From: Actinoplanes flavus
GTDB lineage: Bacteria > Actinomycetota > Actinomycetes > Mycobacteriales > Micromonosporaceae
Length of the DNA stretch: 64,000 bases
Reading direction: 5' to 3'
Assembly: GCF_017592555.1 (NCBI RefSeq)
Contig: NZ_JAGFNS010000007.1
Coordinates: 208,391 to 272,390 of the forward strand
Positions within the stretch are counted from its first letter, which is position 1. The number at the start of each line of letters is the position of its first letter. The notes under the pieces are model-generated. The model saw only the letters and a list, made by a program, of their open reading frames with translations. It was not told the origin of the DNA and searched no databases. A program made the position numbers and the translations under genes. Below are positions 33,062 to 41,013 of the stretch, in pieces.

Positions 33062-33099
33062 GTAACACGGCGGAAACAATAGGGATACGCCGGGGCAAC
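33062..33099 (+). promoter_or_regulatory. GlnR binding site upstream of glnA
   Basis: The four half-sites GTAAC (33062-33066), GAAAC (33073-33077), GATAC (33084-33088) and GCAAC (33095-33099) are each separated by exactly six bases. This matches the actinobacterial GlnR consensus gTnAc-n6-GaAAc repeated twice: the first pair is perfect and the second has one change per half-site. It lies 84 bp before the glnA start. The rest of the 306-bp gap (32876-33182) contains no gene. Confidence 0.85.
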
Positions 33100-33182
33100 T
33101 CCGTACCCATAACGTCGCGACCAGCCCTGCCAGGTGGCGGCATGTGCCGCCCGGTATCGGAAATACTGTGCCAGGAGGACGT

Positions 33183-34607
33183 GTGTTCGCCAATCCCGAG
33201 GAACTCCTGCGATACCTCAAAGACGAGGACGTCAAGTTCGTCGACGTACGTTTCTGTGACCTCCCGGGTGTGATGCAGCACTTCAACATCCCGGTCGAGT
33301 CGTTCGACGACAGTGTGGTGACCGACGGCCTCGCCTTCGACGGGTCCTCGATCCGCGGATTCCAGGCCATCCACGAGTCCGACATGATGCTGCTTCCGGA
33401 CGTCGCCACCGCCTTCGTGGACCCGTTCCGGATCCAGAAGACGCTCGCGCTGAACTTCTTCATCCACGACCCGTTCACCCGCGAGGCCTACTCGCGTGAC
33501 CCGCGGAACGTGGCCAAGAAGGCCGAGGCCTACCTGGCCGCCAGCGGCATCGCCGACACCGCCTACTTCGGCGCCGAGGCGGAGTTCTACATCTTCGACT
33601 CGATCCGCCACGAGACCTCGGCCCACCAGTCGTTCTACTACATCGACTCGATCGAGGGCGCGTGGAACTCGGGTCGTGAGGAGCCGGGCGGCAACCTCGG
33701 CTACAAGACCACCTTCAAGGGTGGCTACTTCCCGGTCTCCCCGGTCGACCACTACTCGGACCTGCGCGACATCATGGTCCGCAAGCTGATCGACTCCGGT
33801 TTCACCGTCGAGCGCTCGCACCACGAGGTCGGCACCGCGGGCCAGGCCGAGATCAACTACAAGTTCTCGACCCTGCTGCACGCCGGCGACCAGATGCAGC
33901 TGTTCAAGTACATCATCAAGAACACCGCGCGGGCCGAGGGCAAGACCGTCACGTTCATGCCGAAGCCGCTCTTCGGTGACAACGGCTCCGGCATGCACAC
34001 CCACCAGAGCCTGTGGCTGAACGGCGAGCCGCTGTTCTACGACGAGACCGGTTACGCGGGTCTGTCCGACATGGCCCGGTGGTACATCGGCGGCCTCCTG
34101 CACCACTCGCCGTCGCTGCTCGCGTTCACCAACCCGACCGTCAACTCGTACCGGCGTCTCGTGCCCGGCTACGAGGCCCCGGTCAACCTGGTGTACTCGC
34201 AGCGCAACCGCTCCGCCTGCACCCGTATCCCGGTGACCGGCAGCAACCCGAAGGCCAAGCGCGTCGAGTTCCGCGTCCCGGACCCGTCGTCGAACCCGTA
34301 CCTGGCGTTCTCGGCGATGATGATGGCCGGCCTGGACGGCATCAAGAACAAGATCGAGCCGCCGGCCCCGATCGACAAGGACCTGTACGACCTGCCGCCG
34401 GAGGAGTGGGGCAACGTCAAGCAGGTGCCCGGCTCCCTCGACGCCGTGCTGAACTCGCTCGAGGACGACCACGAGTACCTGACGGCCGGTGGCGTCTTCA
34501 CCGAGGACCTGATCTCCACCTGGATCGACTACAAGCGCACCAACGAGGTCGACCCGGTCCGGCTCCGCCCGACCCCCCACGAGTTCGAGATGTACTACAA
34601 CGTGTGA
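33183..34607 (+). CDS. glnA: Glutamine synthetase type I-beta
   Basis: The main assimilatory glutamine synthetase makes glutamine from glutamate, ammonia and ATP as a cytoplasmic dodecamer. The 474 residues match the usual length. Motifs in order are [17 protein letters not shown], the AEAEFYIFD metal site, NKGGYFP-type loop ([10 protein letters not shown]), [51 protein letters not shown] and the adenylylation site [10 protein letters not shown] with Tyr402. It is therefore the probable target of GlnE. The GTG at 33183 follows CAGGAGG. Transcription is probably controlled by GlnR through the four-box site at 33062-33099. Confidence 0.98.
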   Translation: MFANPEELLRYLKDEDVKFVDVRFCDLPGVMQHFNIPVESFDDSVVTDGLAFDGSSIRGFQAIHESDMMLLPDVATAFVDPFRIQKTLALNFFIHDPFTREAYSRDPRNVAKKAEAYLAASGIADTAYFGAEAEFYIFDSIRHETSAHQSFYYIDSIEGAWNSGREEPGGNLGYKTTFKGGYFPVSPVDHYSDLRDIMVRKLIDSGFTVERSHHEVGTAGQAEINYKFSTLLHAGDQMQLFKYIIKNTARAEGKTVTFMPKPLFGDNGSGMHTHQSLWLNGEPLFYDETGYAGLSDMARWYIGGLLHHSPSLLAFTNPTVNSYRRLVPGYEAPVNLVYSQRNRSACTRIPVTGSNPKAKRVEFRVPDPSSNPYLAFSAMMMAGLDGIKNKIEPPAPIDKDLYDLPPEEWGNVKQVPGSLDAVLNSLEDDHEYLTAGGVFTEDLISTWIDYKRTNEVDPVRLRPTPHEFEMYYNV

Positions 34608-34669
34608 CCCTCTCCAAGGTCGTGACCAGCGGTTTCATCCGCTGATCTGATCTTGGGCACAACGTGAGG

Positions 34670-34710
34670 AACGGCGGTCATGCTCGGCTCCCGGCCGGGT
34701 GGCCGCCGTT
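34670..34710 (+). terminator. Probable terminator after glnA
   Basis: AACGGCGG (34670-34677) pairs with CCGCCGTT (34703-34710), and a G-U pair plus one G-C pair can extend the stem. A TTT run follows. It lies 62 bp after the glnA stop. Confidence 0.55.
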
Positions 34711-34759
34711 TCGCGTGTGCCGAACACCCGATGACGGTTGCCGGGTGACGGATGCGGAG

Positions 34760-34780
34760 ATACTGTGTATGAAACAGTAT
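34760..34780. promoter_or_regulatory. Palindromic operator upstream of the PadR regulator
   Basis: ATACTGT (34760-34766) and ACAGTAT (34774-34780) are perfect inverted repeats with a 7-base spacer. The site ends 14 bp before the GTG start of the PadR-type gene and overlaps an AT-rich, -10-like stretch. That is the usual position for PadR autorepression. Confidence 0.8.
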
Positions 34781-34794
34781 GAGGTGACACTAGG

Positions 34795-35115
34795 GTGACG
34801 ATCGAGGGGAAGCTGGAGGCCGAGCTGCGGCGCGGCGTCCTCGTGCTCGCGGTCCTCACCCGGCTGCGCACCCGACAGTACGGCTACTCGTTACGCCAGG
34901 CCCTCGCCGACGCCGGCATGCCGGTCGAGGAGGGCACGCTCTACCCACTGCTGCGCCGCCTGGAGGCGCAGGGGCTGCTGGAGAGCTCGTGGGACACCGA
35001 CGGCGCCTCACCCCGGCGCTACTACTGGCTCAGCCCGGAGGGCAAGCGCGTTCTCGAGACGATGAGTGAGACGTGGCGGCGTCAGGTCCGGGTGATGGAT
35101 TCGCTCCTGGATTAG
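34795..35115 (+). CDS. PadR family transcriptional regulator
   Basis: This 106-residue protein is a short PadR winged helix: LRRGVLVLAVLTRLRTRQYGYSLRQALADAGMPVEEGTLYPLLRRLEAQGLLESSW, with the wing ASPRRYYWLSPEGKRVLE. PadR proteins are dimeric repressors. The GTG start at 34795 follows TAGG. The next gene, 12 bp downstream, encodes a membrane protein with an N-terminal helical domain typical of partners of PadR regulators (HAAS domain). A palindrome directly upstream suggests autorepression of the pair. Confidence 0.92.
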   Translation: MTIEGKLEAELRRGVLVLAVLTRLRTRQYGYSLRQALADAGMPVEEGTLYPLLRRLEAQGLLESSWDTDGASPRRYYWLSPEGKRVLETMSETWRRQVRVMDSLLD

Positions 35116-35127
35116 GAGGCGATCGGC

Positions 35128-35961
35128 ATGGACGCCGACGACGTCATCGAGAGCTACGTGCACGATGTGGCGCGACGGCTGCCGCCGCGCAAACGGGACG
35201 ATGTCGCTTTCGAGCTGCGTGCGCTGCTGCGGGAGGATCTGCGGTCCCGGCCCGGCGGGAGTACGCCGGAGTCCGCCGTGGAGATGCTGCGCGAGCTGGG
35301 CCGCCCCGCCGAGACCGCGGCCCGCTATCACCGCCCGTTCACCCTCGTCGAGCCGAGTGACACGTGGAGTTTCCTGGTCGCCGCGGTGGCCGGCGGTGTC
35401 GTGGCATGGGTCATGATCCCGCCGGAGTGGATGTCGGTGGCGACGCTCGCCTGGTTCGGGCTGCTGGTGATCGGGTTCGCGGTCCGGGGCCTGATCCTGC
35501 GGCGCGACCCGGAGGCGTTCGCCTGGCGGCCGCACCGGGTCCGGCGAACCGGCCGGGCGAACCGGGCCGGTGTGCTCGCACAGGTCACGGCGTGGGCGGC
35601 GCTGCTGATGGTGTACCTGAACCCGGGCTCACTGACCTACACCGACGACTTCGCCGGCCCGCTGCGGATGCCCTGGCTGGTGGTGATCCTCGCGCTGCAT
35701 CTGGCGCTGCTGGTCCTGGTGTTCCAGCGCGGCCGCTGGCAGCCGTGGACCCGCTGGTCACGGCTCCTGCTGACGCTGGAGGCCGGGATCCAGCTGGGCT
35801 GGCACTGCCGCTACGGCGACGTCTTCGCCGATCCGGGGGCCGACGCGCTGGTGTTGCCGTGGGTGGCCGCGCTGGCCGGGATCCTGGTGCTGGTGGCGGC
35901 TCTGATGTTCTACCGCGAGGTCACCCGGGTCGAGCCGGCGCCGAGGATGTCAGTGGTATGA
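35128..35961 (+). CDS. HAAS-domain membrane protein (DUF1700-like)
   Basis: The 277-residue protein starts with a charged helical domain of about 65 residues (VIESYVHDVARRLPPRKRDDVAFELRALLREDL, then SAVEMLRELGRPAETAARY). This is the HAAS/DUF1700 pattern that accompanies PadR regulators. Five or six membrane helices follow. AGGAGG precedes the ATG. The partner regulator probably senses or controls the membrane state through it, but the pathway is unknown. Its final 19 codons lie in a 69-bp sequence that is repeated twice more downstream, so the gene end has been tandemly duplicated. Confidence 0.85.
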   Translation: MDADDVIESYVHDVARRLPPRKRDDVAFELRALLREDLRSRPGGSTPESAVEMLRELGRPAETAARYHRPFTLVEPSDTWSFLVAAVAGGVVAWVMIPPEWMSVATLAWFGLLVIGFAVRGLILRRDPEAFAWRPHRVRRTGRANRAGVLAQVTAWAALLMVYLNPGSLTYTDDFAGPLRMPWLVVILALHLALLVLVFQRGRWQPWTRWSRLLLTLEAGIQLGWHCRYGDVFADPGADALVLPWVAALAGILVLVAALMFYREVTRVEPAPRMSVV

Positions 35962-36108
35962 GCGCCGGCCCTGATGTTCTACCGCGAGGTCACCCGGGTC
36001 GAGCCGGCGCCGAGAATGTCAGTGGTATGAGCGCCGGCCCTGATGTTCTACCGCGAGGTCACCCGGGTCGAGCCGGCGCCGAGAATGTCAGTGGTATGAG
36101 CGCCGGCC
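35902..36108. repeat. Three tandem 69-bp repeats made from two convergent gene ends
   Basis: Units start at 35902, 35971 and 36040, each 69 bp, and are almost identical; the first has G where the other two have A near their middle. Each unit contains the last codons and stop of the HAAS protein gene on the plus strand. In the third unit the same DNA holds the last codons and stop of the minus-strand DUF218 gene. The unit is 23 codons long, so it is in frame. Confidence 0.9.
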
Positions 36109-36738
36109 CAGCCGCCGGGCGAGGCCCCACAGGCGTTCGGCGCGCCGGGTGGCGGTGGTGATCGCGAGCGCCGGCTCCCGGGGCAGGCCGGCACAGATCA
36201 GCCGGCTCACCGGCCTGGCCAGGGGGTGCTCCGGGACGCCGCCGGGGACGACGACGCCGAGGTAGGGGCGGCGCAGCGTCCGGGGTGCGACCACCGCCAG
36301 GATGCGCCGCAGATGGCCGGCCTGGGCGACGATCGCAACCGGGCGATCGTCGCCGAAATGGCCCTCGTGCTCGGCCCGCAGCAGGTTGGTGACGGTGTCG
36401 ACGGAATGCCGTTCGACACGGATCGACGAGTCGCCGATCCCGGCCGCCACCAGCCGGTCCCGCATCAGATCGGCCTCCGGCACACCGCGGAAGGTTTCGC
36501 CGGCCGCGCCCGGGCCGGTCCACGGGTCACCCTTGCCGTCGACGGGCGACTTGTACCCGGAGCAGACGATGAGCCCACGCCCGAGCCGCCGGTGCAGGTC
36601 GGCCGCCGTCCGGCAGCGGTCCACCCCACCCGGAGTGAGGCCGGTTCCGGCGGCGTCACGGCCGTGCCCGGGAACCAGAATGTGCGTCACCCGCGCCAGC
36701 GTCAGCCCGGCCGTCCCCGGCAACACCTCGAACTCCAC
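36088..36738 (-). CDS. DUF218 (YdcF/ElyC-like) family protein
   Basis: This 216-residue protein matches the DUF218 fold: ILVPGHGR near the start, GRGLIVCSGYKSPVDG, the ERHSVDTVTNLLRAE motif and PVAIVAQAGHLRRI. YdcF-like proteins bind nucleotide cofactors, and ElyC/SanA members act in envelope homeostasis; there is no membrane anchor here. I place the start at GTG 36738, where family similarity begins. An in-frame extension to 37017 would run through the 8-bp repeat array and is unlikely to be protein. Its stop lies inside the third 69-bp repeat. Confidence 0.8.
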   Translation of the reverse strand: MEFEVLPGTAGLTLARVTHILVPGHGRDAAGTGLTPGGVDRCRTAADLHRRLGRGLIVCSGYKSPVDGKGDPWTGPGAAGETFRGVPEADLMRDRLVAAGIGDSSIRVERHSVDTVTNLLRAEHEGHFGDDRPVAIVAQAGHLRRILAVVAPRTLRRPYLGVVVPGGVPEHPLARPVSRLICAGLPREPALAITTATRRAERLWGLARRLGRRSYH

Positions 36739-36817
36739 GCCGATCAGTCTGCCGCGCCGGTGCCGCTTGACGTCGCTCCCGCCAGCCCACCTATCCAATA
36801 CGGCGCGGTCACCACCC

Positions 36818-38455
36818 TCAGCCACTTCGATGGCGCTCAAACACAGACCCGAACCCCGACGCGTCGACACAATCCGGTGGCCCGGTGGCCCGGTGGCCCG
36901 GTGGCCCGGTGGCCCGGTGGCCCGGTGGCCCGGTGGCCCGGTGGCCCGGTGGCCCGGTGGCCCGGTGGCCCGGTGGCCCGGTGGCCCGGTGGCCCGGTGG
37001 CCCGGTGTCTTCCACATGAGACTGCGGCTCGGAAGGCGTTGGTCTTCCAGCGCACGGTGCGATGCTGTCAGCCGTATGTGGGATCGGCATGTGCGTCGGG
37101 TTTCGTGGCAGCGTCACACGGCTCGGGCCTCGTTTCCGGACGGCCGGTGTGGCTTCGTTGATGAATCCGTGAACCGAAGCGCCCCGGTGCGTTTTGCCGC
37201 AGGTCGGTGGTCGCGGGAGCGGCGGGCTGATCGCCGCCGTAGGTGCCGTCAGTTCGATGGGATGGAGAAAGGCGGCGTCGCTGACGGCCCAGGTCGAATA
37301 CTGGATTGGCGATGGATAAGCCGCCTCGGATATCGCCGCTTGAAATACAGATGACGGCCGGTCATATTTGTGCTGATGGGGACGGAATCCCGTGGACCGC
37401 TTGTGGGCAAATTTTGACGTTGTTTTATCAACGTTGACCCGCGGGCGGATGATTACCTTACGTGGCGATGTGGCTGGAGTGCCGAGGTCGTTGACGTCGC
37501 TACTCTCGGTAGGCGGCCTGGCCGACTGCTCCTGCCGAGTCCGCGCCGTCTGTTGACTTCGCTGCTTGGCAGGCGGCGGTTCCGATGGCAAGTGGTGCCC
37601 GGCCCGTGCAGCGCTCTCGTCCATGAATTCGGTCGCCGGAGGACGATGCCGAATGGCCTGATGAGCTGCGGTGCGGCTTTGCTTGGTGTGCTTAGTCGCG
37701 GTCCAGCTTCGGCTGGAGTGTCTAGCTGCTGTGTGGCTTCGGCCGGTATGGCTCGTTGCGGTGAGGTCTCGGCTGGCCTGCTTGGTGGCGGTGCGGTCTC
37801 GGCTGGCCTGCTTGGTGGCGGTGCGGCTTTGCCTGGTGTGCCTGGTTGCGGTGCGGCTTGGGCTGGCGTGCCTGGTTGCGGTGCGGCTTGGGCTGGCGTG
37901 CCTGGTCGCGGTGTGGCTTGGGCTGGTGTGCCTGGTCGCGGTGAGGTCTTGGCTGGTGTGCTCGGTTGCGATGAGATCTCGGCTGGTGTGCTCGGTCACG
38001 GCGTGGCTCAGGCCGGCCAGCTCGGCCGTCGTGTGGCTCTGATCTGCGGGGTCGGCCGGCGAGGGGTGCTGTCGAGTGACGCTTTGACGCTCGGAGGAAG
38101 CCGGTGAATCCCCGTGGTCGCGGTGGGGCGGCTCCGGGATGACGCGGAGGGGGCGTTGGTCGGTGGTCGGCGCATCTTCGCATCTGCGCGGTGCCGGGTC
38201 GGTCCGAGTCGTCGCCTCGGCGGACGGAATGAGTGTCGCTGATGACGGCTCGTCCGTGTTCGCCTCCGCTGTGCGGGCTGCTGCAGCGGCTTGGGCGTGG
38301 CGGAGTCGCTGAGTGTGACGCTGAGTCAAACCCCAATCGCGGTGACGCTTGTGCTCGGTCCGGAATCGCTCAGCGGTTGGGGAATAGTTTCGCCGCGCGG
38401 TCCGGTCACGCATTACGGCTATCTCTCGCCGGGTGAACAACTGGAGCTGCGGCAT
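36818..38455 (-). CDS. Possible repeat-containing protein of unknown function
   Basis: The open frame has 545 codons. Only the first 60 or so residues look like a folded or helical protein (MPQLQLFTRREIAVMRDRT, then RRNYSPTAERFRTEHKRHRDWGLTQRH). A 10-residue repeat (consensus RTATRHASPS) encoded by the 30-bp array at 37651-38040 follows, then a stretch of lower GC, and the C-terminus runs through the 8-bp microsatellite. AGGA lies about 13 bases before the ATG. Staying open across the AT-richer part supports coding, but the tail may be non-coding or frameshifted. No function can be proposed. It could also be a small gene ending near the array. Confidence 0.35.
   Translation of the reverse strand: MPQLQLFTRREIAVMRDRTARRNYSPTAERFRTEHKRHRDWGLTQRHTQRLRHAQAAAAARTAEANTDEPSSATLIPSAEATTRTDPAPRRCEDAPTTDQRPLRVIPEPPHRDHGDSPASSERQSVTRQHPSPADPADQSHTTAELAGLSHAVTEHTSRDLIATEHTSQDLTATRHTSPSHTATRHASPSRTATRHASPSRTATRHTRQSRTATKQASRDRTATKQASRDLTATSHTGRSHTAARHSSRSWTATKHTKQSRTAAHQAIRHRPPATEFMDESAARAGHHLPSEPPPAKQRSQQTARTRQEQSARPPTESSDVNDLGTPATSPRKVIIRPRVNVDKTTSKFAHKRSTGFRPHQHKYDRPSSVFQAAISEAAYPSPIQYSTWAVSDAAFLHPIELTAPTAAISPPLPRPPTCGKTHRGASVHGFINEATPAVRKRGPSRVTLPRNPTHMPIPHTADSIAPCAGRPTPSEPQSHVEDTGPPGHRATGPPGHRATGPPGHRATGPPGHRATGPPGHRATGPPDCVDASGFGSVFERHRSG
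36874..37007. repeat. 8-bp microsatellite, about 16.75 copies
   Basis: The octamer CCGGTGGC is repeated perfectly 16 times from 36874 to 37001, followed by a partial copy. Because eight is not a multiple of three, each gain or loss of a unit would shift any frame running through it. Both strands stay open through the array and would encode 8-residue repeats. The lack of any divergence implies recent expansion or active turnover. Confidence 0.95.
37300..37450. other. AT-richer patch with imperfect dyad between repeat arrays
   Basis: This stretch falls to roughly half GC while its surroundings exceed 65 percent. It contains ACGTTG-N6-CAACGT (near 37419-37436). It may be a promoter-like or acquired segment. 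I can assign no gene with confidence on the plus strand. Confidence 0.4.
37651..38040. repeat. 30-bp minisatellite, 13 units
   Basis: Thirteen contiguous units of exactly 30 bp run without spacers, with a consensus near GGCTGGTGTGCCTGGTCGCG followed by GTGYGGCTTG. The outer units are more diverged than the central ones, which include identical neighbours (37771 and 37801). The plus strand is rich in G and T. The period is ten codons, so the minus-strand frame is preserved. Confidence 0.9.
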
Positions 38456-38889
38456 ACTTCAATTGTCCTGCGCCCGCGCCGAAAACTGTAAGAGCGATGG
38501 GAAAGTGGATCATGCCAATCTTAAAGATCCTTTTGGCCCGATTTGCGGGTCAAGGTGATTGTGGGCATGTCTGAATCGAGGAAGGGGAGGGCGCGGCTTT
38601 GGCGATTGATGTGGGTGGGTTCGGGCCATTCGGGTAGGTGGGCGCGAGGCTGAGTATGGCGGTGGCGACGATCGCGCCGGAGGTACGGAAGCCGATCCTC
38701 GGCGGATGATCAGCCCGGATCCCGATGCCTGACGATGCGGCCAGGACTTTGGGCCGCCGGTTGCTGATGGCAGCGACGACCGCTGCTCGGGTGCGGGTGA
38801 CGTTGTAGGCGAGCTTGGCGAACTGAGGTACCCCGCAACGGCAGGCGCAGTAGACCGAGCTGTCCGGCGTCTCGATGCGTGAGTAGTGG

Positions 38890-39445
38890 GTGATGGCCTC
38901 AGGTGGTGGCCGATGGTTGGCGGCTGCTGGGTGATGGGCGATGGCTGACGGCTGGCAGGTGATGGCCGTTAGGCGATTGTCGATGGCTAACGGCTGGTGG
39001 CTGGCGGCTGGTGGCTGGTGGCCGAGCGCAGGTGGCCGAGCGCTGGTGGGTGATGGCGGCTGGTGGCTGGTGGTCGATGGCTGGCGGCTGGTGGCCGAGG
39101 GCTGGTGGGTGATGGCTGGCGGCTGGTGGCCGGTGGCTGGTGGCCGAGGGCTGGTGGGTGATGGCTGGTGGCTGGTGGTCGATGGCTGGCGGCTGGTGGC
39201 CGAGGGCTGGTGGGTGATGGCTGGCGGCTGGTGGCCGGTGGCTGGTGGCCGAGGGCTGGTGGGTGATGGCTGGCGGCTGGTGGCCGGTGGCTGGTGGTCG
39301 AGGGCTGGTGGCCGAGGGCTGGTGGCCGGTGGCTGGTGGTCGAGGGCTGGTGGCCGAGGGCTGGTGGCCGAGGGCTGGTGGGTGATCGCTGACGGCTGGT
39401 GGCTGGCGGTGAACGGCTGGCGGCCGATGGCCGATGGCCGAGGGG
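38890..39445. repeat. Degenerate heptanucleotide array, roughly 78 units
   Basis: The plus strand reads as successive 7-mers of the pattern NYGRNGG, chiefly CTGGTGG, CTGGCGG, CCGAGGG, GTGATGG, CCGGTGG and TCGATGG, with only a few slips in phase. Higher-order blocks of about seven heptads recur. By hand count the octamer GCTGGTGG occurs about 27 times. No frame looks like a protein; all three frames encode a 7-residue repeat. The flanks 38456-38889 and 39446-39639 hold no gene I can support. Confidence 0.9.
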
Positions 39446-39639
39446 CGATGCGATGGTCGCTGGCCGACGGGGTGGGGCGGTGGCCTACGGGTGATGGGTG
39501 ATGGCCGGGACGCTGAGTGATGGCCCACGGGCAACGGTTGATGGCTGCTCGTCGATGGCCGCCTGGTGATCGGCGTTGGTGAAGGTGGTGTGACGGTCCT
39601 CTGGCAGGGCCGAGCGCGACCATCTGCCGACGCCGGCGC

Positions 39640-41007
39640 CTAATCGGGGTTGGCGGCCGGCTGGGTGGCGGCCGCCGGATCGAGGGTGACGCCCGCCGGG
39701 AGGGAGTTGATCAAGGCGGTGGGGATCTCGATGGCGTTCGCGGCGGAGTAGCCGAGGCGGGCCACCGTGTCGGCGTCGGGGAGCGCGTGGCGCAAGCCGA
39801 TGTCGGTGATCAGCGTGAAGCCACCGGACCCCGGTACGCGGACCAGCTCGAACCGTCCCGCCGGGACCTGGACCGCGTCGGCGATCGGGCGGCCGTTGCC
39901 GGTGGCGCCGCCGGTCGGGATGGTGGCGCCGAACGCGGTGGCGGGAGCGCCCATCGAGATCGCCGGGGGCTTGTCCGCGGCCGTGGTCACCGCGCAGGCC
40001 GATGCGCCCGGGTCGATGGTGGCCAGCGGGGGCACGACCTGCGGGCCGCGGACGGACGGGTCGTCGTTCGGCAGGGCGCGGCTCTCCGGGATGGCGGTCA
40101 GGTCGTTGACCGAGATCTGCCGGGGGCGGTCCGGGAAGCCGGCGTTGAGGACCGCCTGCTGGAGCGGGGTGATGGCGGCGCGGCCGTCGTTCAGGATCAG
40201 GTAGAACTGCTGGCCGCTGCCGGTCGGGGTGACCAGGATGTCGCCGTTGTCGAAGCCGGGCGCGGCCGGGGACCGGTTGCCGCGGCCGTTGACGTCGACG
40301 GGGGCGATGTCGGCGCCGGACGGGAGGGCGTCGAGCCAGGCGGTGCCCGTCCGGGTGGGCTGGGCGGCTCCGAACAGGGCCTGCACCGTCGTACGCGCGT
40401 CTTTGATCTCATGTTTGCGGCCCTGCCAGATCAGGTGCACGTCGCCGGTGATGACGTCTGTGGTGAGCAGGGCGCGGTCGCCGGCCGGAGTGGCCGCGGG
40501 GGCGCCCGCGCCGACCAGCAGGACGGTGCTGGGGCGGTTGCCGGGGACCGCGCACACGGTCCATGGCAGGCGGGCCTGGCGGGCCGCCTCGGGCAGGGAG
40601 GCGGGGGCGCCGGCGATGCCGATGGTGACGCCGCGCGGGGTGCCGGTCAGGGACTTGGCGGCGATCCGGAAGACCGGTGGGTCGGGACGGCCGGCGGCCA
40701 GTTTCGCGGAGGTGAAGTTGAGTGTGGGGTTGAGCCGGCCGCGCAGGTAGACGAAGCTGGCGCCGGTCTCGCGTTCGACCACCACCGAGCCTTCCCGCTG
40801 CCACTGGTTCGCGCCGGTCCGGGTGAGCAGGCCGTAGATGCCGAACCCGGCGGCGACCAGGATCGCCACCATGACACCGCCGAAGAGGGCGCCGATGCCG
40901 CGGCGCAGCGGCGACTGGGCCGGGTCGGTCTCGCGCATCACCAGCGCCGAGATCACCCGCTGGTTCATGAACTGGTACGACTGCAACTGGTCGCGGCGCG
41001 AGATCAC
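39640..41007 (-). CDS. eccB: Type VII secretion protein EccB
   Basis: EccB is a core subunit of the ESX membrane complex, with one membrane helix and a large periplasmic-side domain. The 455 residues begin SRRDQLQSYQFMNQRVISALV, the family's signature cytoplasmic start, and have the single helix at about 40-62. The outer domain contains repeated motifs such as WTVCAVPG and a Cys pair (near 152 and 345) of the kind that forms a disulfide. The GTG at 41007 lies seven bases after the eccD stop, so the two are co-transcribed. The plus strand beyond its stop is the heptad array. Confidence 0.95.
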   Translation of the reverse strand: MISRRDQLQSYQFMNQRVISALVMRETDPAQSPLRRGIGALFGGVMVAILVAAGFGIYGLLTRTGANQWQREGSVVVERETGASFVYLRGRLNPTLNFTSAKLAAGRPDPPVFRIAAKSLTGTPRGVTIGIAGAPASLPEAARQARLPWTVCAVPGNRPSTVLLVGAGAPAATPAGDRALLTTDVITGDVHLIWQGRKHEIKDARTTVQALFGAAQPTRTGTAWLDALPSGADIAPVDVNGRGNRSPAAPGFDNGDILVTPTGSGQQFYLILNDGRAAITPLQQAVLNAGFPDRPRQISVNDLTAIPESRALPNDDPSVRGPQVVPPLATIDPGASACAVTTAADKPPAISMGAPATAFGATIPTGGATGNGRPIADAVQVPAGRFELVRVPGSGGFTLITDIGLRHALPDADTVARLGYSAANAIEIPTALINSLPAGVTLDPAAATQPAANPD

Positions 41008-41013
41008 CGCCGG

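Noticed and set aside
36739-37017. N-terminal extension of the DUF218 protein through the 8-bp array
   Set aside because: The extension is the repeat translation and lacks a ribosome site; kept only as a phase-variation hypothesis.
37651-38040. CRISPR-like array
   Set aside because: Units are contiguous with no spacers, and no cas genes are present.
37553-38107. Plus-strand open frame across the 30-bp array
   Set aside because: Gly/Ala/Val/Cys-rich sequence is only the translation of the repeat; the minus-strand frame has a more protein-like head.
38550-39623. Minus- and plus-strand open frames through the heptad array
   Set aside because: All frames are open because of the repeat. The parts outside the array are not protein-like.
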